From Bacteroidales bacterium (GTDB lineage Bacteria > Bacteroidota > Bacteroidia > Bacteroidales > UBA932): a stretch of DNA of 64,000 nucleotides. The notes below the pieces were generated by a model. That model made no database searches, was not told the DNA's origin, and was given only the letters and a program-made list of their open reading frames with translations. Positions 1 through 7,938 of this stretch are shown in pieces. Each line of letters begins with the position of its first letter. The stretch's first letter is position 1. The stretch lies in NCBI GenBank assembly GCA_024398075.1, contig JAKSJM010000007.1, positions 1 to 64,000 of the forward strand. Reading direction: 5' to 3'. Made by a program: the position numbers and the translations under genes.

Positions 1-394
1 GAATGGCGTTCTCGCCATGAAATCCCTCGATTCATGGCCATCCCGCATGACGCGGCCATAATATCCCTCGATTCATGGCCGTCCTTGCCCCGGTACGCAG
101 AACGGCCACAGAAACTCACGTTTCCGTGGCCATACTCGATCTTGAATGGCGTTCTCGCCATGAAATCCCTCGATTCATGGCCGTCCCGCATGACGCGGCC
201 ATAATATCCCTCGATTCATGGCCATTCCTCGCCCCGGAGCACAGAACGGCCACAGAAACATACGTTTCCGTGGCCAGACTTAATCTTGAATGGCGTTCTC
301 GCCATGAAATCCCTCGATTCATGGCCAATCTCCGCCCCGGAGCGCAGAACGGCCACAGAAACTCACGTTTCCGTGGCAGTTTCCGTGGCCTTAT
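1..394. repeat. Tandem array of ~143-bp modular palindromic repeat (array 1)
   Basis: Three copies of one unit begin at 1, 144 and 288, so the period is 143-144 bp; the first copy is cut by the window edge, so the array may extend to the left. Each unit holds a dyad with GGCCACAGAAAC and GTTTCCGTGGCC arms around a 4-nt loop (for example 104-131), a short hairpin ATGGCG-TTCT-CGCCAT, and two related half-units of the form ATCCCTCGATTCATGGCC. The last dyad is expanded by an extra GTTTCCGTGGC and stops 2-5 nt from the stop codon of the minus-strand radical SAM gene, where it could end or stabilise that transcript. Long open frames cross the array in several frames on both strands, but the period is not a multiple of three and no frame has a start context or known domain, so I do not call genes here. 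Confidence 0.9.
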
Positions 395-395
395 T

Positions 396-1304
396 TTACA
401 TTCTGAGCTTGAATCCCGCCAGCAGGGTGTCTGGGCAGAAATGGAATACTGACGACATTTCTCCTGCCATGCAGAATCCACACTTAGAGCACTGATCCGT
501 GCCGTATCCCACGCATAGGCCGCGAGAGCCATCCGGATAGATGAAGTTCGTAACGAAGCACTCCTTGCCGAGCTTCATCTCTCCGAGTGTATTCTTCTTC
601 ATTCGCTTCAGACCTGAGCGAGAGTTCATGATAGGATAGCCCTTCTTCTTGTACTCGAGGACCTTGTCGATGAGTTCCACCTTCTTCTCCGGAGCCAGCA
701 TCAGGTACTCTGTGCCAGGGTAAGGAGTGTGGAAGTTGATCGAGATCTGCTCGATGGCTTCATTGGCCTTCGCATACTCCATCGCGGCATCCAGCGACTC
801 CCAGTTCAGGGAATTCACTACCATGTTCACGCAGATGTGCTTCTTGCCGCTGTTCTTGATGTTCTGCTCCAGGCGCGCGAAAGTACCTTCGCCGCGCACT
901 CTCTCGTGGTACTCGCCCACTCCGTCCATTGACACCCAGATCGAGTTTGGATGAATCCATGAGAAATCCTGCTGCGCGTTCGTGGTCACGGTCACTGAGA
1001 AAAAGCCCATAGCCATTGCTGCATCGATGATGTCGTTGATGGTCTTCTCCCCTTCCTTCCAGAGAGTCGGTTCACCACCTTCCAGGTCAATGAACCTTGA
1101 GCCAAGCTTATATGACTCCTTCATGTCCTCGATGATGTCATCAAACTTGCGCTGGCGATAGCCTGCACTGCCATATACAGAGCAATGCTTGCAGCGGAGG
1201 TTACACTTGTCGGTGATGAAAAGCACGGTCTGGAGCGGCGCCTTGCGGCCGAAGAAGCGAGCGCGCACAAACCACTGAGCGAGATAGAAAAGCTGTTTTA
1301 TCAT
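396..1304 (-). CDS. Radical SAM enzyme with C-terminal cysteine cluster
   Basis: The 302-residue protein carries the radical SAM signature CNLRCKHC (C34, C38, C41), which binds the 4Fe-4S cluster that cleaves S-adenosylmethionine, followed by the glycine-rich EGGEPTLW segment. Near the C-terminus CSKCGFC plus further cysteines could hold an auxiliary iron-sulfur cluster as in SPASM-type proteins. It is the last gene of a four-gene operon. Its ATG overlaps the stop of the UbiA gene in an ATGA tetranucleotide at 1301-1304, implying translational coupling. Genetic linkage to a membrane prenyltransferase and an acyltransferase suggests modification of a lipid or isoprenoid, but that is inference and the substrate cannot be read from the sequence. 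Confidence 0.85.
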   Translation of the reverse strand: MIKQLFYLAQWFVRARFFGRKAPLQTVLFITDKCNLRCKHCSVYGSAGYRQRKFDDIIEDMKESYKLGSRFIDLEGGEPTLWKEGEKTINDIIDAAMAMGFFSVTVTTNAQQDFSWIHPNSIWVSMDGVGEYHERVRGEGTFARLEQNIKNSGKKHICVNMVVNSLNWESLDAAMEYAKANEAIEQISINFHTPYPGTEYLMLAPEKKVELIDKVLEYKKKGYPIMNSRSGLKRMKKNTLGEMKLGKECFVTNFIYPDGSRGLCVGYGTDQCSKCGFCMAGEMSSVFHFCPDTLLAGFKLRM

Positions 1305-2335
1305 ACAAAGAGTGTGATTACGTAAACGATGATGACGATAAGGCAGAAGAATGTGTCAATGTTTCTAGCAAGCAACCAGCGGATGAGGAACCAATCCATG
1401 CCGCCTTTCACATAACTGTCCCAGTCTCCCATAGGGCCCATCCACCACTTAGGCTTGTCATCCTGAGGGATGTTGTGGACAAACTTATGAGTGGAAATGA
1501 TAAGGAAGATGGACATAGGGATGGTGACTGCGGTCATAAGGAACCATGGAGTCCAGCCAAACCAGATGATGTTTGCGAGCAGGCAGATGAATGGGACAAT
1601 GGCGAAAACGCCAATGGCCATGACCTGAGCCCTCTTCGAACCGAGCAGATGAGCGAATGTGAACTTGCCAAGCTGCTTATCTGCAGATGTTTCCATCACA
1701 GAATGTACATATACAATGTTCGTGACCATGCAGCCTACGCCGATACTCAGAAGGAACATGTCAGGCGAGAACATCTGACCAGTGAGGGCAGCATGTACGC
1801 CAAGCATGTTCAGAGGTCCAAACATGAGGCCAATCACGAGCTCTCCGAGTCCATGATATCCGAGCTGAAGTGGCTTTCCAGAATACTGTAAGCCGAGGAT
1901 GAGGCCAATGACAGCGTACATGATGACTGCCAATGCTGCCGCTGCACCATTCACAATGAACTGGCAGACGACGGCGATGAGGCCCATGAGTCCGGCAAAG
2001 CCGAGGAAGCACCACATCGCCTTGAAGAGGTCCTTCTCTGTGGCTGAGCCATTGACAATGTATACGCATTTCTCCATCCTCGCGCGCACAGAGCCCTGTG
2101 CGATGAGAGTAGAGCGGATTTCGTTGTTCGGAATACCCTTCCTGTAGTCGAAGTAGTCGTCAGCAAGGTTCATTCCCAGATGTGCTGCGCACACTCCGAG
2201 AAATACCGGAATGGCGATAGGCCAGAAGAATCCATCCTGGCCAATGGAAAGGACAATGGCAGTGATGCAAGGGATCGCGCTCTGAGGGAGCGAGATCTTG
2301 CGGGCATTGTCCATCCAGAATTTCAGTTTACTCAT
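1301..2335 (-). CDS. UbiA-family prenyltransferase
   Basis: A 344-residue polytopic membrane protein. The aspartate-rich motif NLADDYFDYRKG (N56 to D63) matches the first Mg2+-diphosphate-binding motif of UbiA/MenA enzymes, and a later segment with D-KQLGKFTFAHLLG resembles the second. Such enzymes transfer a prenyl chain from a polyprenyl diphosphate to an aromatic or lipid acceptor in the inner membrane. It could be a MenA-type 1,4-dihydroxy-2-naphthoate prenyltransferase, but no other men genes are nearby and the neighbours (radical SAM, acyltransferase) point to a specialised role. Its start overlaps the upstream gene by 8 bp and its stop overlaps the downstream ATG by 4 bp. Confidence 0.8.
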   Translation of the reverse strand: MSKLKFWMDNARKISLPQSAIPCITAIVLSIGQDGFFWPIAIPVFLGVCAAHLGMNLADDYFDYRKGIPNNEIRSTLIAQGSVRARMEKCVYIVNGSATEKDLFKAMWCFLGFAGLMGLIAVVCQFIVNGAAAALAVIMYAVIGLILGLQYSGKPLQLGYHGLGELVIGLMFGPLNMLGVHAALTGQMFSPDMFLLSIGVGCMVTNIVYVHSVMETSADKQLGKFTFAHLLGSKRAQVMAIGVFAIVPFICLLANIIWFGWTPWFLMTAVTIPMSIFLIISTHKFVHNIPQDDKPKWWMGPMGDWDSYVKGGMDWFLIRWLLARNIDTFFCLIVIIVYVITLFV

Positions 2336-3350
2336 TGAATATTAGGTCTTTTAATGTAATTTCAGTAGTCTCGTTTACTTCGGAATCCATGCCCTCGCCT
2401 TCAGTCTTTACGGTCTTCAGATAGGAATAGACAATCGGCCAGCCAGTACCAAGATCTATACAAACCGCAGAATACTCGTCATACGTAACAGTGATCTTAC
2501 TATATATATCATCAATTTCGGCGAGTGCACCTGGCAGTTCATTTGCATCAAGAGTCGAGGACAAAAGCTTATATGTATATGCCTTGACCATAGGCAAATA
2601 CTCATCGGAATCTATATGACAATGTGTTCTGAAGACCACGGTTTCATCGTCACTTTCTTCCTCGTCCACCCAGAAGTACTCAGTGATATCGACAACGTCT
2701 CCTCCTCCCGTGGGCTGGAATTGCTTCTGATAATGATACTCGTCCTTGATATCGTACCTTCCTCCATGATAGAAGAATAGAGGAGCCACATAAGCATTCA
2801 ATGACTGATAGAAGGCCTGTTCGGTACAAAGTATGGCAGACAAACTCTCATATAGTTTTTCCTTAGTCATACCGATCTCGGCATATTCCTTTCTCACATT
2901 CTTATCCTTGAACATGTTATCCAACAATGTGGAAAGATAGCTCTTCATGGCTTCTACCATCTCCTCCACCTTTATATATTCCGTTATGGAACCAAACTCA
3001 TTGGTAGTAAAGAAGAGTGGAGTGTTTGATTCAAGATTATTTACGATATCCGCAGCGATTCCTAGATCAAGAATAAGCTGAGAGTCAAAGACATCGGATG
3101 ACGTCTGCTTGAGAGTGTATGAGTGTTCAGTAGAATCTATGACCTCGTACATCTGCGTCTCAGAACTGCTATGTTCTACAGTCTTCTCGCCTTTGGAATC
3201 AATCTTCTCCTTGGTATGTTTATACTCATAGACAGCCTTGTCACCTTTCGCCCAATAAGCGCATATATTCACAGTACTGTCCGGCATCATCTGTCCATGG
3301 CACAGAATTCCTGAAAACATGAAGAAAAATGTAAATAAAAGTCTTCTCAT
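2328..3350 (-). CDS. Secreted protein of unknown function
   Basis: I do not recognise this 340-residue protein. The first 20 residues form a signal peptide (basic start, hydrophobic FTFFFMFSGILCHG core, cleavage near GQ), with no lipobox cysteine in a standard position. The mature part is acidic and looks soluble, with several Tyr-rich strands and an EYFWVDEEESDDE stretch at about 225-237. It starts 3 nt after the acyltransferase stop and overlaps the UbiA start by 8 bp, so it is an integral operon member. It may be a periplasmic or surface partner of the lipid-modifying enzymes around it, but this is inference only. Confidence 0.7.
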   Translation of the reverse strand: MRRLLFTFFFMFSGILCHGQMMPDSTVNICAYWAKGDKAVYEYKHTKEKIDSKGEKTVEHSSSETQMYEVIDSTEHSYTLKQTSSDVFDSQLILDLGIAADIVNNLESNTPLFFTTNEFGSITEYIKVEEMVEAMKSYLSTLLDNMFKDKNVRKEYAEIGMTKEKLYESLSAILCTEQAFYQSLNAYVAPLFFYHGGRYDIKDEYHYQKQFQPTGGGDVVDITEYFWVDEEESDDETVVFRTHCHIDSDEYLPMVKAYTYKLLSSTLDANELPGALAEIDDIYSKITVTYDEYSAVCIDLGTGWPIVYSYLKTVKTEGEGMDSEVNETTEITLKDLIFNE

Positions 3351-3353
3351 AAG

Positions 3354-5141
3354 TTAGTCCAATTTAGTCCCTAAACGCCTATAGACAAAGTCCCTGTCCT
3401 CGATGTCCTTGGTGAAGGCATCGATATCGTCCTTCGTGAAATCAGAAAGACGTATGAAGATGAGGGAGTCCACACAATAATTGAAGGTAGGATCCACGTT
3501 GAAGTCAAGGACCTTGACTCCCAGACGAAGATACTTCTTCACAAGCGTCGGCATGCGGTATCGACCGCTGCTTAGTTTCATCAGATATCTGTCGAAATGC
3601 TCCACAGTCTCAAATGTACGGCCTGCAAGAAGGTCATCGAGGTTTACCCTGCCGAAGTCAGGCTCGAACGGATCGATAGGCGAAACCATGCCCTGGAACT
3701 CAGCAGAGCTATGATAGTCCTTCAAATACTTGAGCATAAGGCTCCTGTAGAAGATAGGATATGCGCCACTGGTGGTCACAGGGCCACAGTAGTACTTGAT
3801 CCAGTCGTGCTTCAGCGCCACAGCGAAGATGCCCTCCATGAGCAGCATGAGCGGAAGCGGGCTCTTCTGATGCTTTACATGCACAAAGGAGCGTCCCAGC
3901 TCCAGTGTCTCACGCAGCACCGGTGCCATCTTCTCATCATACCTGAACAAAGAGTCTGAATAGAAACCATGGATACCATATTTCTCCATGATCTCCTTGC
4001 CCATACCGAAACGATAAGAACCGACAAGCTCATTTTCTACGGAATCCCATATATACAGATGTCCATAATACTCGTCGTATTTATCTAGATCCTTAGGTGA
4101 TCCAGTACCTTCGCCGACTGCCCTAAAGGTCTCTTCGCGACATATGCCGAGTTCATTGATCATGTTCGGAATATTCTCATATCTGGAGAAATAGACCTCA
4201 TATTTATCTGAAGTGAAGAGATGGTCAGCTGAATTTTTCTTAAGCTCTTCGAGGAGGATCTCCACAGGGACATGGGCCTCCACAGGCTCGCCCTGAATAG
4301 GAGCAATGGTCTTATCATCAGTCACTTCCGCCTCCAGGACATAGGTCCTGTTATAGAGCCAGGCTGCCATCTTCTTCAGGTCAGTGAAACCAGCATACTC
4401 CGATGCCGGGATAGGCTTGCCGATACGCACGGGCACGACAGTACCCTGCTTGTTCAGCGCCTCCTTCACAAGTCTCACGGTGCGCAGCGAAGGATGGATA
4501 TGCCCCACCCTATGGAAGCGATCCGAATTCTGTCCATGGAAGTAGAGAGGCACTACAGGCACAGCGCTGTGCTGGATGAGCTTCATCATGGAAGTCTGCC
4601 AAGGGATGTCCTTGACAATGCGCTCCTCATTACAATCTGAAGAAACTTCACCGGCTGGGAAAAGCACAAGCACGCCACCGTTCGCCAGATGCTCCTTAGC
4701 CATCTTGATCCCCTGAAGAGAACTGTGTTTCCCACCCTCAAATGGGTTCACAGGCATGAAAAACTCGTCGAGCGGCTCGATAAGTGAGAGTAAATAATTG
4801 GTAAGAATCTTAGTGTCCGGACGGATATCCGAAATGCGGTCGATGATAGTGAGTCCATCCACCATTCCGAAAGGATGATTACATACTATGATGCAGGCTC
4901 CTTCGTTTGGGATGAAAGAGAGCTCGTTCTCCCTGATGTCAATGCTTACGCCGAAGCACTCAAGTGCCTGGCGTGCGAAATCCCGTCCCTTAAGTCCGGG
5001 ATACTTGGCGGCAATTCTATTGAACTCACTAATGCCAGTGACTGGCATGACCACAGAAGCGATGGTGTTCGTGAGGACACCAGGCTTCCCGAGCAGCGAC
5101 GCAACCTTGTTTTTTGAAATCAACGGTTCTTTTGTGGTCAT
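3354..5141 (-). CDS. Two-domain acyltransferase (PlsC-like plus GNAT/OlsB-like), probable aminolipid synthase
   Basis: The 595-residue protein joins two acyltransferase modules. The N-terminal half is a PlsC-type O-acyltransferase with the catalytic motif NHPFGMVD (88-95) and an FPAGE motif (161-165). The C-terminal half, from about 300, resembles the hemolysin/OlsB N-acyltransferase family (an acceptor segment around SYRFGMG and a later FYRS-LMLKYL region). This arrangement is known from OlsF/GlsF-type bifunctional enzymes, which N-acylate an amino acid such as ornithine or glycine and then O-acylate it to make phosphorus-free membrane lipids; many Bacteroides split these as GlsB and GlsA. 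It heads the operon and has a divergent promoter region with the lysE-type gene. The amino-acid substrate cannot be told from the sequence. Confidence 0.78.
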   Translation of the reverse strand: MTTKEPLISKNKVASLLGKPGVLTNTIASVVMPVTGISEFNRIAAKYPGLKGRDFARQALECFGVSIDIRENELSFIPNEGACIIVCNHPFGMVDGLTIIDRISDIRPDTKILTNYLLSLIEPLDEFFMPVNPFEGGKHSSLQGIKMAKEHLANGGVLVLFPAGEVSSDCNEERIVKDIPWQTSMMKLIQHSAVPVVPLYFHGQNSDRFHRVGHIHPSLRTVRLVKEALNKQGTVVPVRIGKPIPASEYAGFTDLKKMAAWLYNRTYVLEAEVTDDKTIAPIQGEPVEAHVPVEILLEELKKNSADHLFTSDKYEVYFSRYENIPNMINELGICREETFRAVGEGTGSPKDLDKYDEYYGHLYIWDSVENELVGSYRFGMGKEIMEKYGIHGFYSDSLFRYDEKMAPVLRETLELGRSFVHVKHQKSPLPLMLLMEGIFAVALKHDWIKYYCGPVTTSGAYPIFYRSLMLKYLKDYHSSAEFQGMVSPIDPFEPDFGRVNLDDLLAGRTFETVEHFDRYLMKLSSGRYRMPTLVKKYLRLGVKVLDFNVDPTFNYCVDSLIFIRLSDFTKDDIDAFTKDIEDRDFVYRRLGTKLD

Positions 5142-5163
5142 AGATTTTGTACTTTATAATTGT

Positions 5164-5193
5164 CAAATTTAAGAATAATTTTGCATACATTTG
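5164..5193. promoter_or_regulatory. Back-to-back Bacteroidetes -7 boxes (acyltransferase operon / exporter operon)
   Basis: TAAATTTG on the minus strand (5164-5171) and TACATTTG on the plus strand (5186-5193) both fit TAnnTTTG and lie 22-23 nt before the ATG codons at 5141 and 5215. No clean -33 TTTG is present at the usual spacing for either. Confidence 0.5.
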
Positions 5194-5214
5194 TAATGTA
5201 ACTACGACATTTGG

Positions 5215-5850
5215 ATGATTCTAACTATAATCAAAGGCATACTGATCGGCATAATCGCATCGATTCCCATCGGACCGATAGGAGTGTTCGTCATGCAGAA
5301 AAGCATGAACAGTGGCTGGAAGATAGGCATGCAGAGTTCTCTCGGATGCATCATCTTCGATACCTTATTTGCCGCACTATCAGTTGTTTCCTATACTGTC
5401 ATCTTCGACTTCATAAGCGCGAACTCGACCATCATCGAGCTCATTGGCGGAGCCATTGTGGTAGCCGTCGGCATCGCCATGGCACTCAGCACGCCGAGCA
5501 CCTCCGAGAAGCCTCAGCGGCGCACAAAGAAGGGTCTGGCGCTTGACATGTCGAAGTCCTTCTTCATGGGACTGGCAAATCCAGGTAACTTCGCATGGAT
5601 GCTCGCTCTTTACGCAGCATTCAACATGCATGTTGCTGATGCCCCATTCCTTCGTTCTGTCATCACCGTACTCTCCATCGGAGGAGGTTCATTCATATAT
5701 TGGCTTGGCTTCTCATGGGTAGCATCCAGGGGCAACAAATCCTTCAAGCCCGGGACCATTGTAAGAGTAAATCAGGCTTCAGGAGTACTGGTGACCTTAT
5801 TTGGACTTTATATGCTCTTCACAGGCATAGTTGAACAATTTTTCAGTTAA
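5215..5850 (+). CDS. LysE/RhtB-family amino-acid exporter
   Basis: A 211-residue membrane protein with about six hydrophobic segments. The start GILIGIIASIPIGPIGVFV matches the conserved first helix of LysE/RhtB translocators (small residues and a GP pair). Members export amino acids or related small molecules across the inner membrane. The gene heads a plus-strand group of three: its TAA is separated by one base from the ATG of the SGNH hydrolase. The exported substrate is unknown, and the proximity to a putative aminolipid synthase on the other strand may or may not be meaningful. Confidence 0.85.
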   Translation: MILTIIKGILIGIIASIPIGPIGVFVMQKSMNSGWKIGMQSSLGCIIFDTLFAALSVVSYTVIFDFISANSTIIELIGGAIVVAVGIAMALSTPSTSEKPQRRTKKGLALDMSKSFFMGLANPGNFAWMLALYAAFNMHVADAPFLRSVITVLSIGGGSFIYWLGFSWVASRGNKSFKPGTIVRVNQASGVLVTLFGLYMLFTGIVEQFFS

Positions 5851-5851
5851 T

Positions 5852-6568
5852 ATGAAAAAGTTAATAACCACTATCGGACTGGCACTTGCATGCTTGGCAG
5901 CAAATGCCCAGAATCACGCCACACACGTGACCATTGACTACACACTGAACAGCGACCTACCTTGGATCATGAGGTACGAAAACCAGATTGAAGCTTTCAG
6001 AGAGGCTGACAAGGCCGTTACGGACTTCGCTGTGGATGCTCTCTTTGCTGGCAGTTCATCGATCAAGCTCTGGAGCACATTGAAAGAGGATTTTCCTGAC
6101 CTCAAGTGCGTGAATCGCGGCTACGGCGGCTCCATGATACGCGACATTCTTTATAACTACGCTGCTGTATTCGGTAAGTATCAGCCTGCAAACATTGTCT
6201 TCTACTGTGACAATGACATCTGTGGCAGCGCAAAAAGAGACGTCACCATGGCGGAATGGTTCGACCTACACAGAGTCATCTTCCAGAAGATGCACGCCGA
6301 CTACCCAGAGGCCCAGATCTACGCCCTCTGCGTGAAGTATTCAGACTCCAGACTGGCCATCCGCAACAAGGAAGCCATCCTGAACCTCATGCTCAAGGAG
6401 TACTGTGAGCAGAATGACTGGATGACTTATGTGGACGTAAACACTCCCCTTCTCACCTCGGAAGGCACCCCTGATCCCAAGTATTTCCGCGAGGATCTAA
6501 TGCACATAAATAGAGAAGGATACAAGCTTTGGGCTGAAGCGCTCAAGCAGGTCGGATTCGGAAAATGA
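5852..6568 (+). CDS. Secreted SGNH/GDSL-type hydrolase
   Basis: I start at the ATG at 5852, one base after the exporter stop (TAATATG), because it gives a standard signal peptide (MKKLITTIGLALACLAANAQ); the frame is open further upstream but that would disrupt the signal. The mature protein has FAGSSSIKLW (candidate nucleophile S68), NRGYGGS (block II Gly), CDNDI in place of GxND (block III) and a DLMH pair near the end (block V Asp/His). The family includes esterases and acyl hydrolases. The last 4 bp overlap the gntP-type permease start (ATGA at 6565-6568), so hydrolysis in the periplasm followed by uptake of the freed acid is a plausible joint role. Confidence 0.8.
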   Translation: MKKLITTIGLALACLAANAQNHATHVTIDYTLNSDLPWIMRYENQIEAFREADKAVTDFAVDALFAGSSSIKLWSTLKEDFPDLKCVNRGYGGSMIRDILYNYAAVFGKYQPANIVFYCDNDICGSAKRDVTMAEWFDLHRVIFQKMHADYPEAQIYALCVKYSDSRLAIRNKEAILNLMLKEYCEQNDWMTYVDVNTPLLTSEGTPDPKYFREDLMHINREGYKLWAEALKQVGFGK

Positions 6569-7938
6569 CAGGCCCAATACTTATCCTCATGCTTATCGTG
6601 ACGGTCATCCTTATGATCGTCGCGATTTCGCGTCTTAAGGTACATCCTTTCATCGCCATCATGACGCTCTCGCTGCTATTTGGACTTGCAGCGGGCATCC
6701 CGCTGGTTGACAGGACAGTAGATGGCGTAAAGGTTCAGGGCATCGCAAGTGTGATAGGGAGCGGATTTTCAAGCACATTCTCGAGCATAGGCATTGTCAT
6801 AATACTCGGAGCCCTCATAGGCAACATCCTCGAAGCGACAGGCGCTGCGCTGAAGTTTGCCGACCTCATCATCAAGGCGGTCGGCAAACGCCATCCAGTG
6901 CTCGCCATGCAGCTTATGGGCTGGGTCGTATCAATTGCTGTCTTCTGCGACTCAGGATTCGTGATCTTGAACCCTATCCGCAAGGCTCTTGTCAGCCGTA
7001 CAGGCGCCTCGTCCGTAGCGATGACATTCGGACTCAGCTCTGGACTCTATCTGTCGCATGTGTTCATTCCTCCGACACCTGGCCCTATCGCAGCCGCCAG
7101 CACGTTGGGGATAGGTGACAACCTACTGCTTTTGATGGGGTTAGGAGCATTATGCTCCATCTTTCCTATAATCGCAGGACTTGTCTTTGCAAATCACATC
7201 GGCAAGAAAGTGAAGGCAGACGACGAAGGCACATCGCAGTCCTATGAGGAACTCATGGAAGCATACGGCAAGCTGCCAGGTGCACTGAATTCCATCGCGC
7301 CCATACTGGTGCCACTCATTCTCATGGGAGCCTCTTCAGTAGTGAATATGATAAAGGCAAGCGGAGCGCTTGCAGACGTGATCAGATTCCTCGGAACCCC
7401 TATCATCGCCCTCAGCGCAGGCGTACTCATCTCTTTCGTACAGCTCGCTACCACGGGCAAGAAAAGCCAGTTCCAGACCATTACAGAAGCGACTTTGAAG
7501 AGCGTCGGCCCTATCCTTTTCATCACGGCAGCTGGCGGAGTGCTCGGAAAAGTGATAGCGTCTACAGACATTGTAAGCTACATTACGGCCAATGCTGAAG
7601 TACTGAAAGCCATAGGCATCTTCTTCCCATTCCTTCTGGCAGCCATCCTGAAGACTTCGCTTGGCTCGTCTACGGTGGCCATCACCACCTCTGCAGGCAT
7701 AGTCGCGCCGATGCTCTCGGCGCTCGGTTTCGACACCACGATGGGAGCCGCCCTGGTCTGCATGGCCATTGGCGCCGGCGCGATGACGATCTCGCATGCT
7801 AATGATTCCTATTTCTGGGTAGTCACAAACTTCGGTGCCATGGACCCTCAGAGGGGCTACAAAGTACAGTCCCTCGGAACGTTGGTTCTCGGTGTTTCAG
7901 CCATGCTGGAGATATTCCTGCTCAGCCTATTCCTGTAG
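6565..7938 (+). CDS. GntP-family permease (gluconate:H+ symporter type)
   Basis: This 457-residue inner-membrane protein has 12 or more hydrophobic segments and typical GntP features: an HPFIAIM segment in the first helices, the GNILEATGAA region, FIPPTPGPIAAA (about 172-183) and a GSSTVAITTSAGI stretch near the C-terminus. GntP proteins import gluconate and related sugar acids with protons. It is translationally coupled to the SGNH hydrolase. Its TAG stop at 7936-7938 abuts the stop codon of the convergent GH92-GH125 gene with no base between, so no separate terminator fits between them. Confidence 0.88.
   Translation: MTGPILILMLIVTVILMIVAISRLKVHPFIAIMTLSLLFGLAAGIPLVDRTVDGVKVQGIASVIGSGFSSTFSSIGIVIILGALIGNILEATGAALKFADLIIKAVGKRHPVLAMQLMGWVVSIAVFCDSGFVILNPIRKALVSRTGASSVAMTFGLSSGLYLSHVFIPPTPGPIAAASTLGIGDNLLLLMGLGALCSIFPIIAGLVFANHIGKKVKADDEGTSQSYEELMEAYGKLPGALNSIAPILVPLILMGASSVVNMIKASGALADVIRFLGTPIIALSAGVLISFVQLATTGKKSQFQTITEATLKSVGPILFITAAGGVLGKVIASTDIVSYITANAEVLKAIGIFFPFLLAAILKTSLGSSTVAITTSAGIVAPMLSALGFDTTMGAALVCMAIGAGAMTISHANDSYFWVVTNFGAMDPQRGYKVQSLGTLVLGVSAMLEIFLLSLFL

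Noticed and set aside
75..532. Long open frames inside repeat array 1 encoding repetitive peptides
   Set aside because: Frames are open on both strands and in several phases because the 143-144-bp unit lacks stops. The unit length is not a multiple of three, there is no start context, and no domain is recognised.
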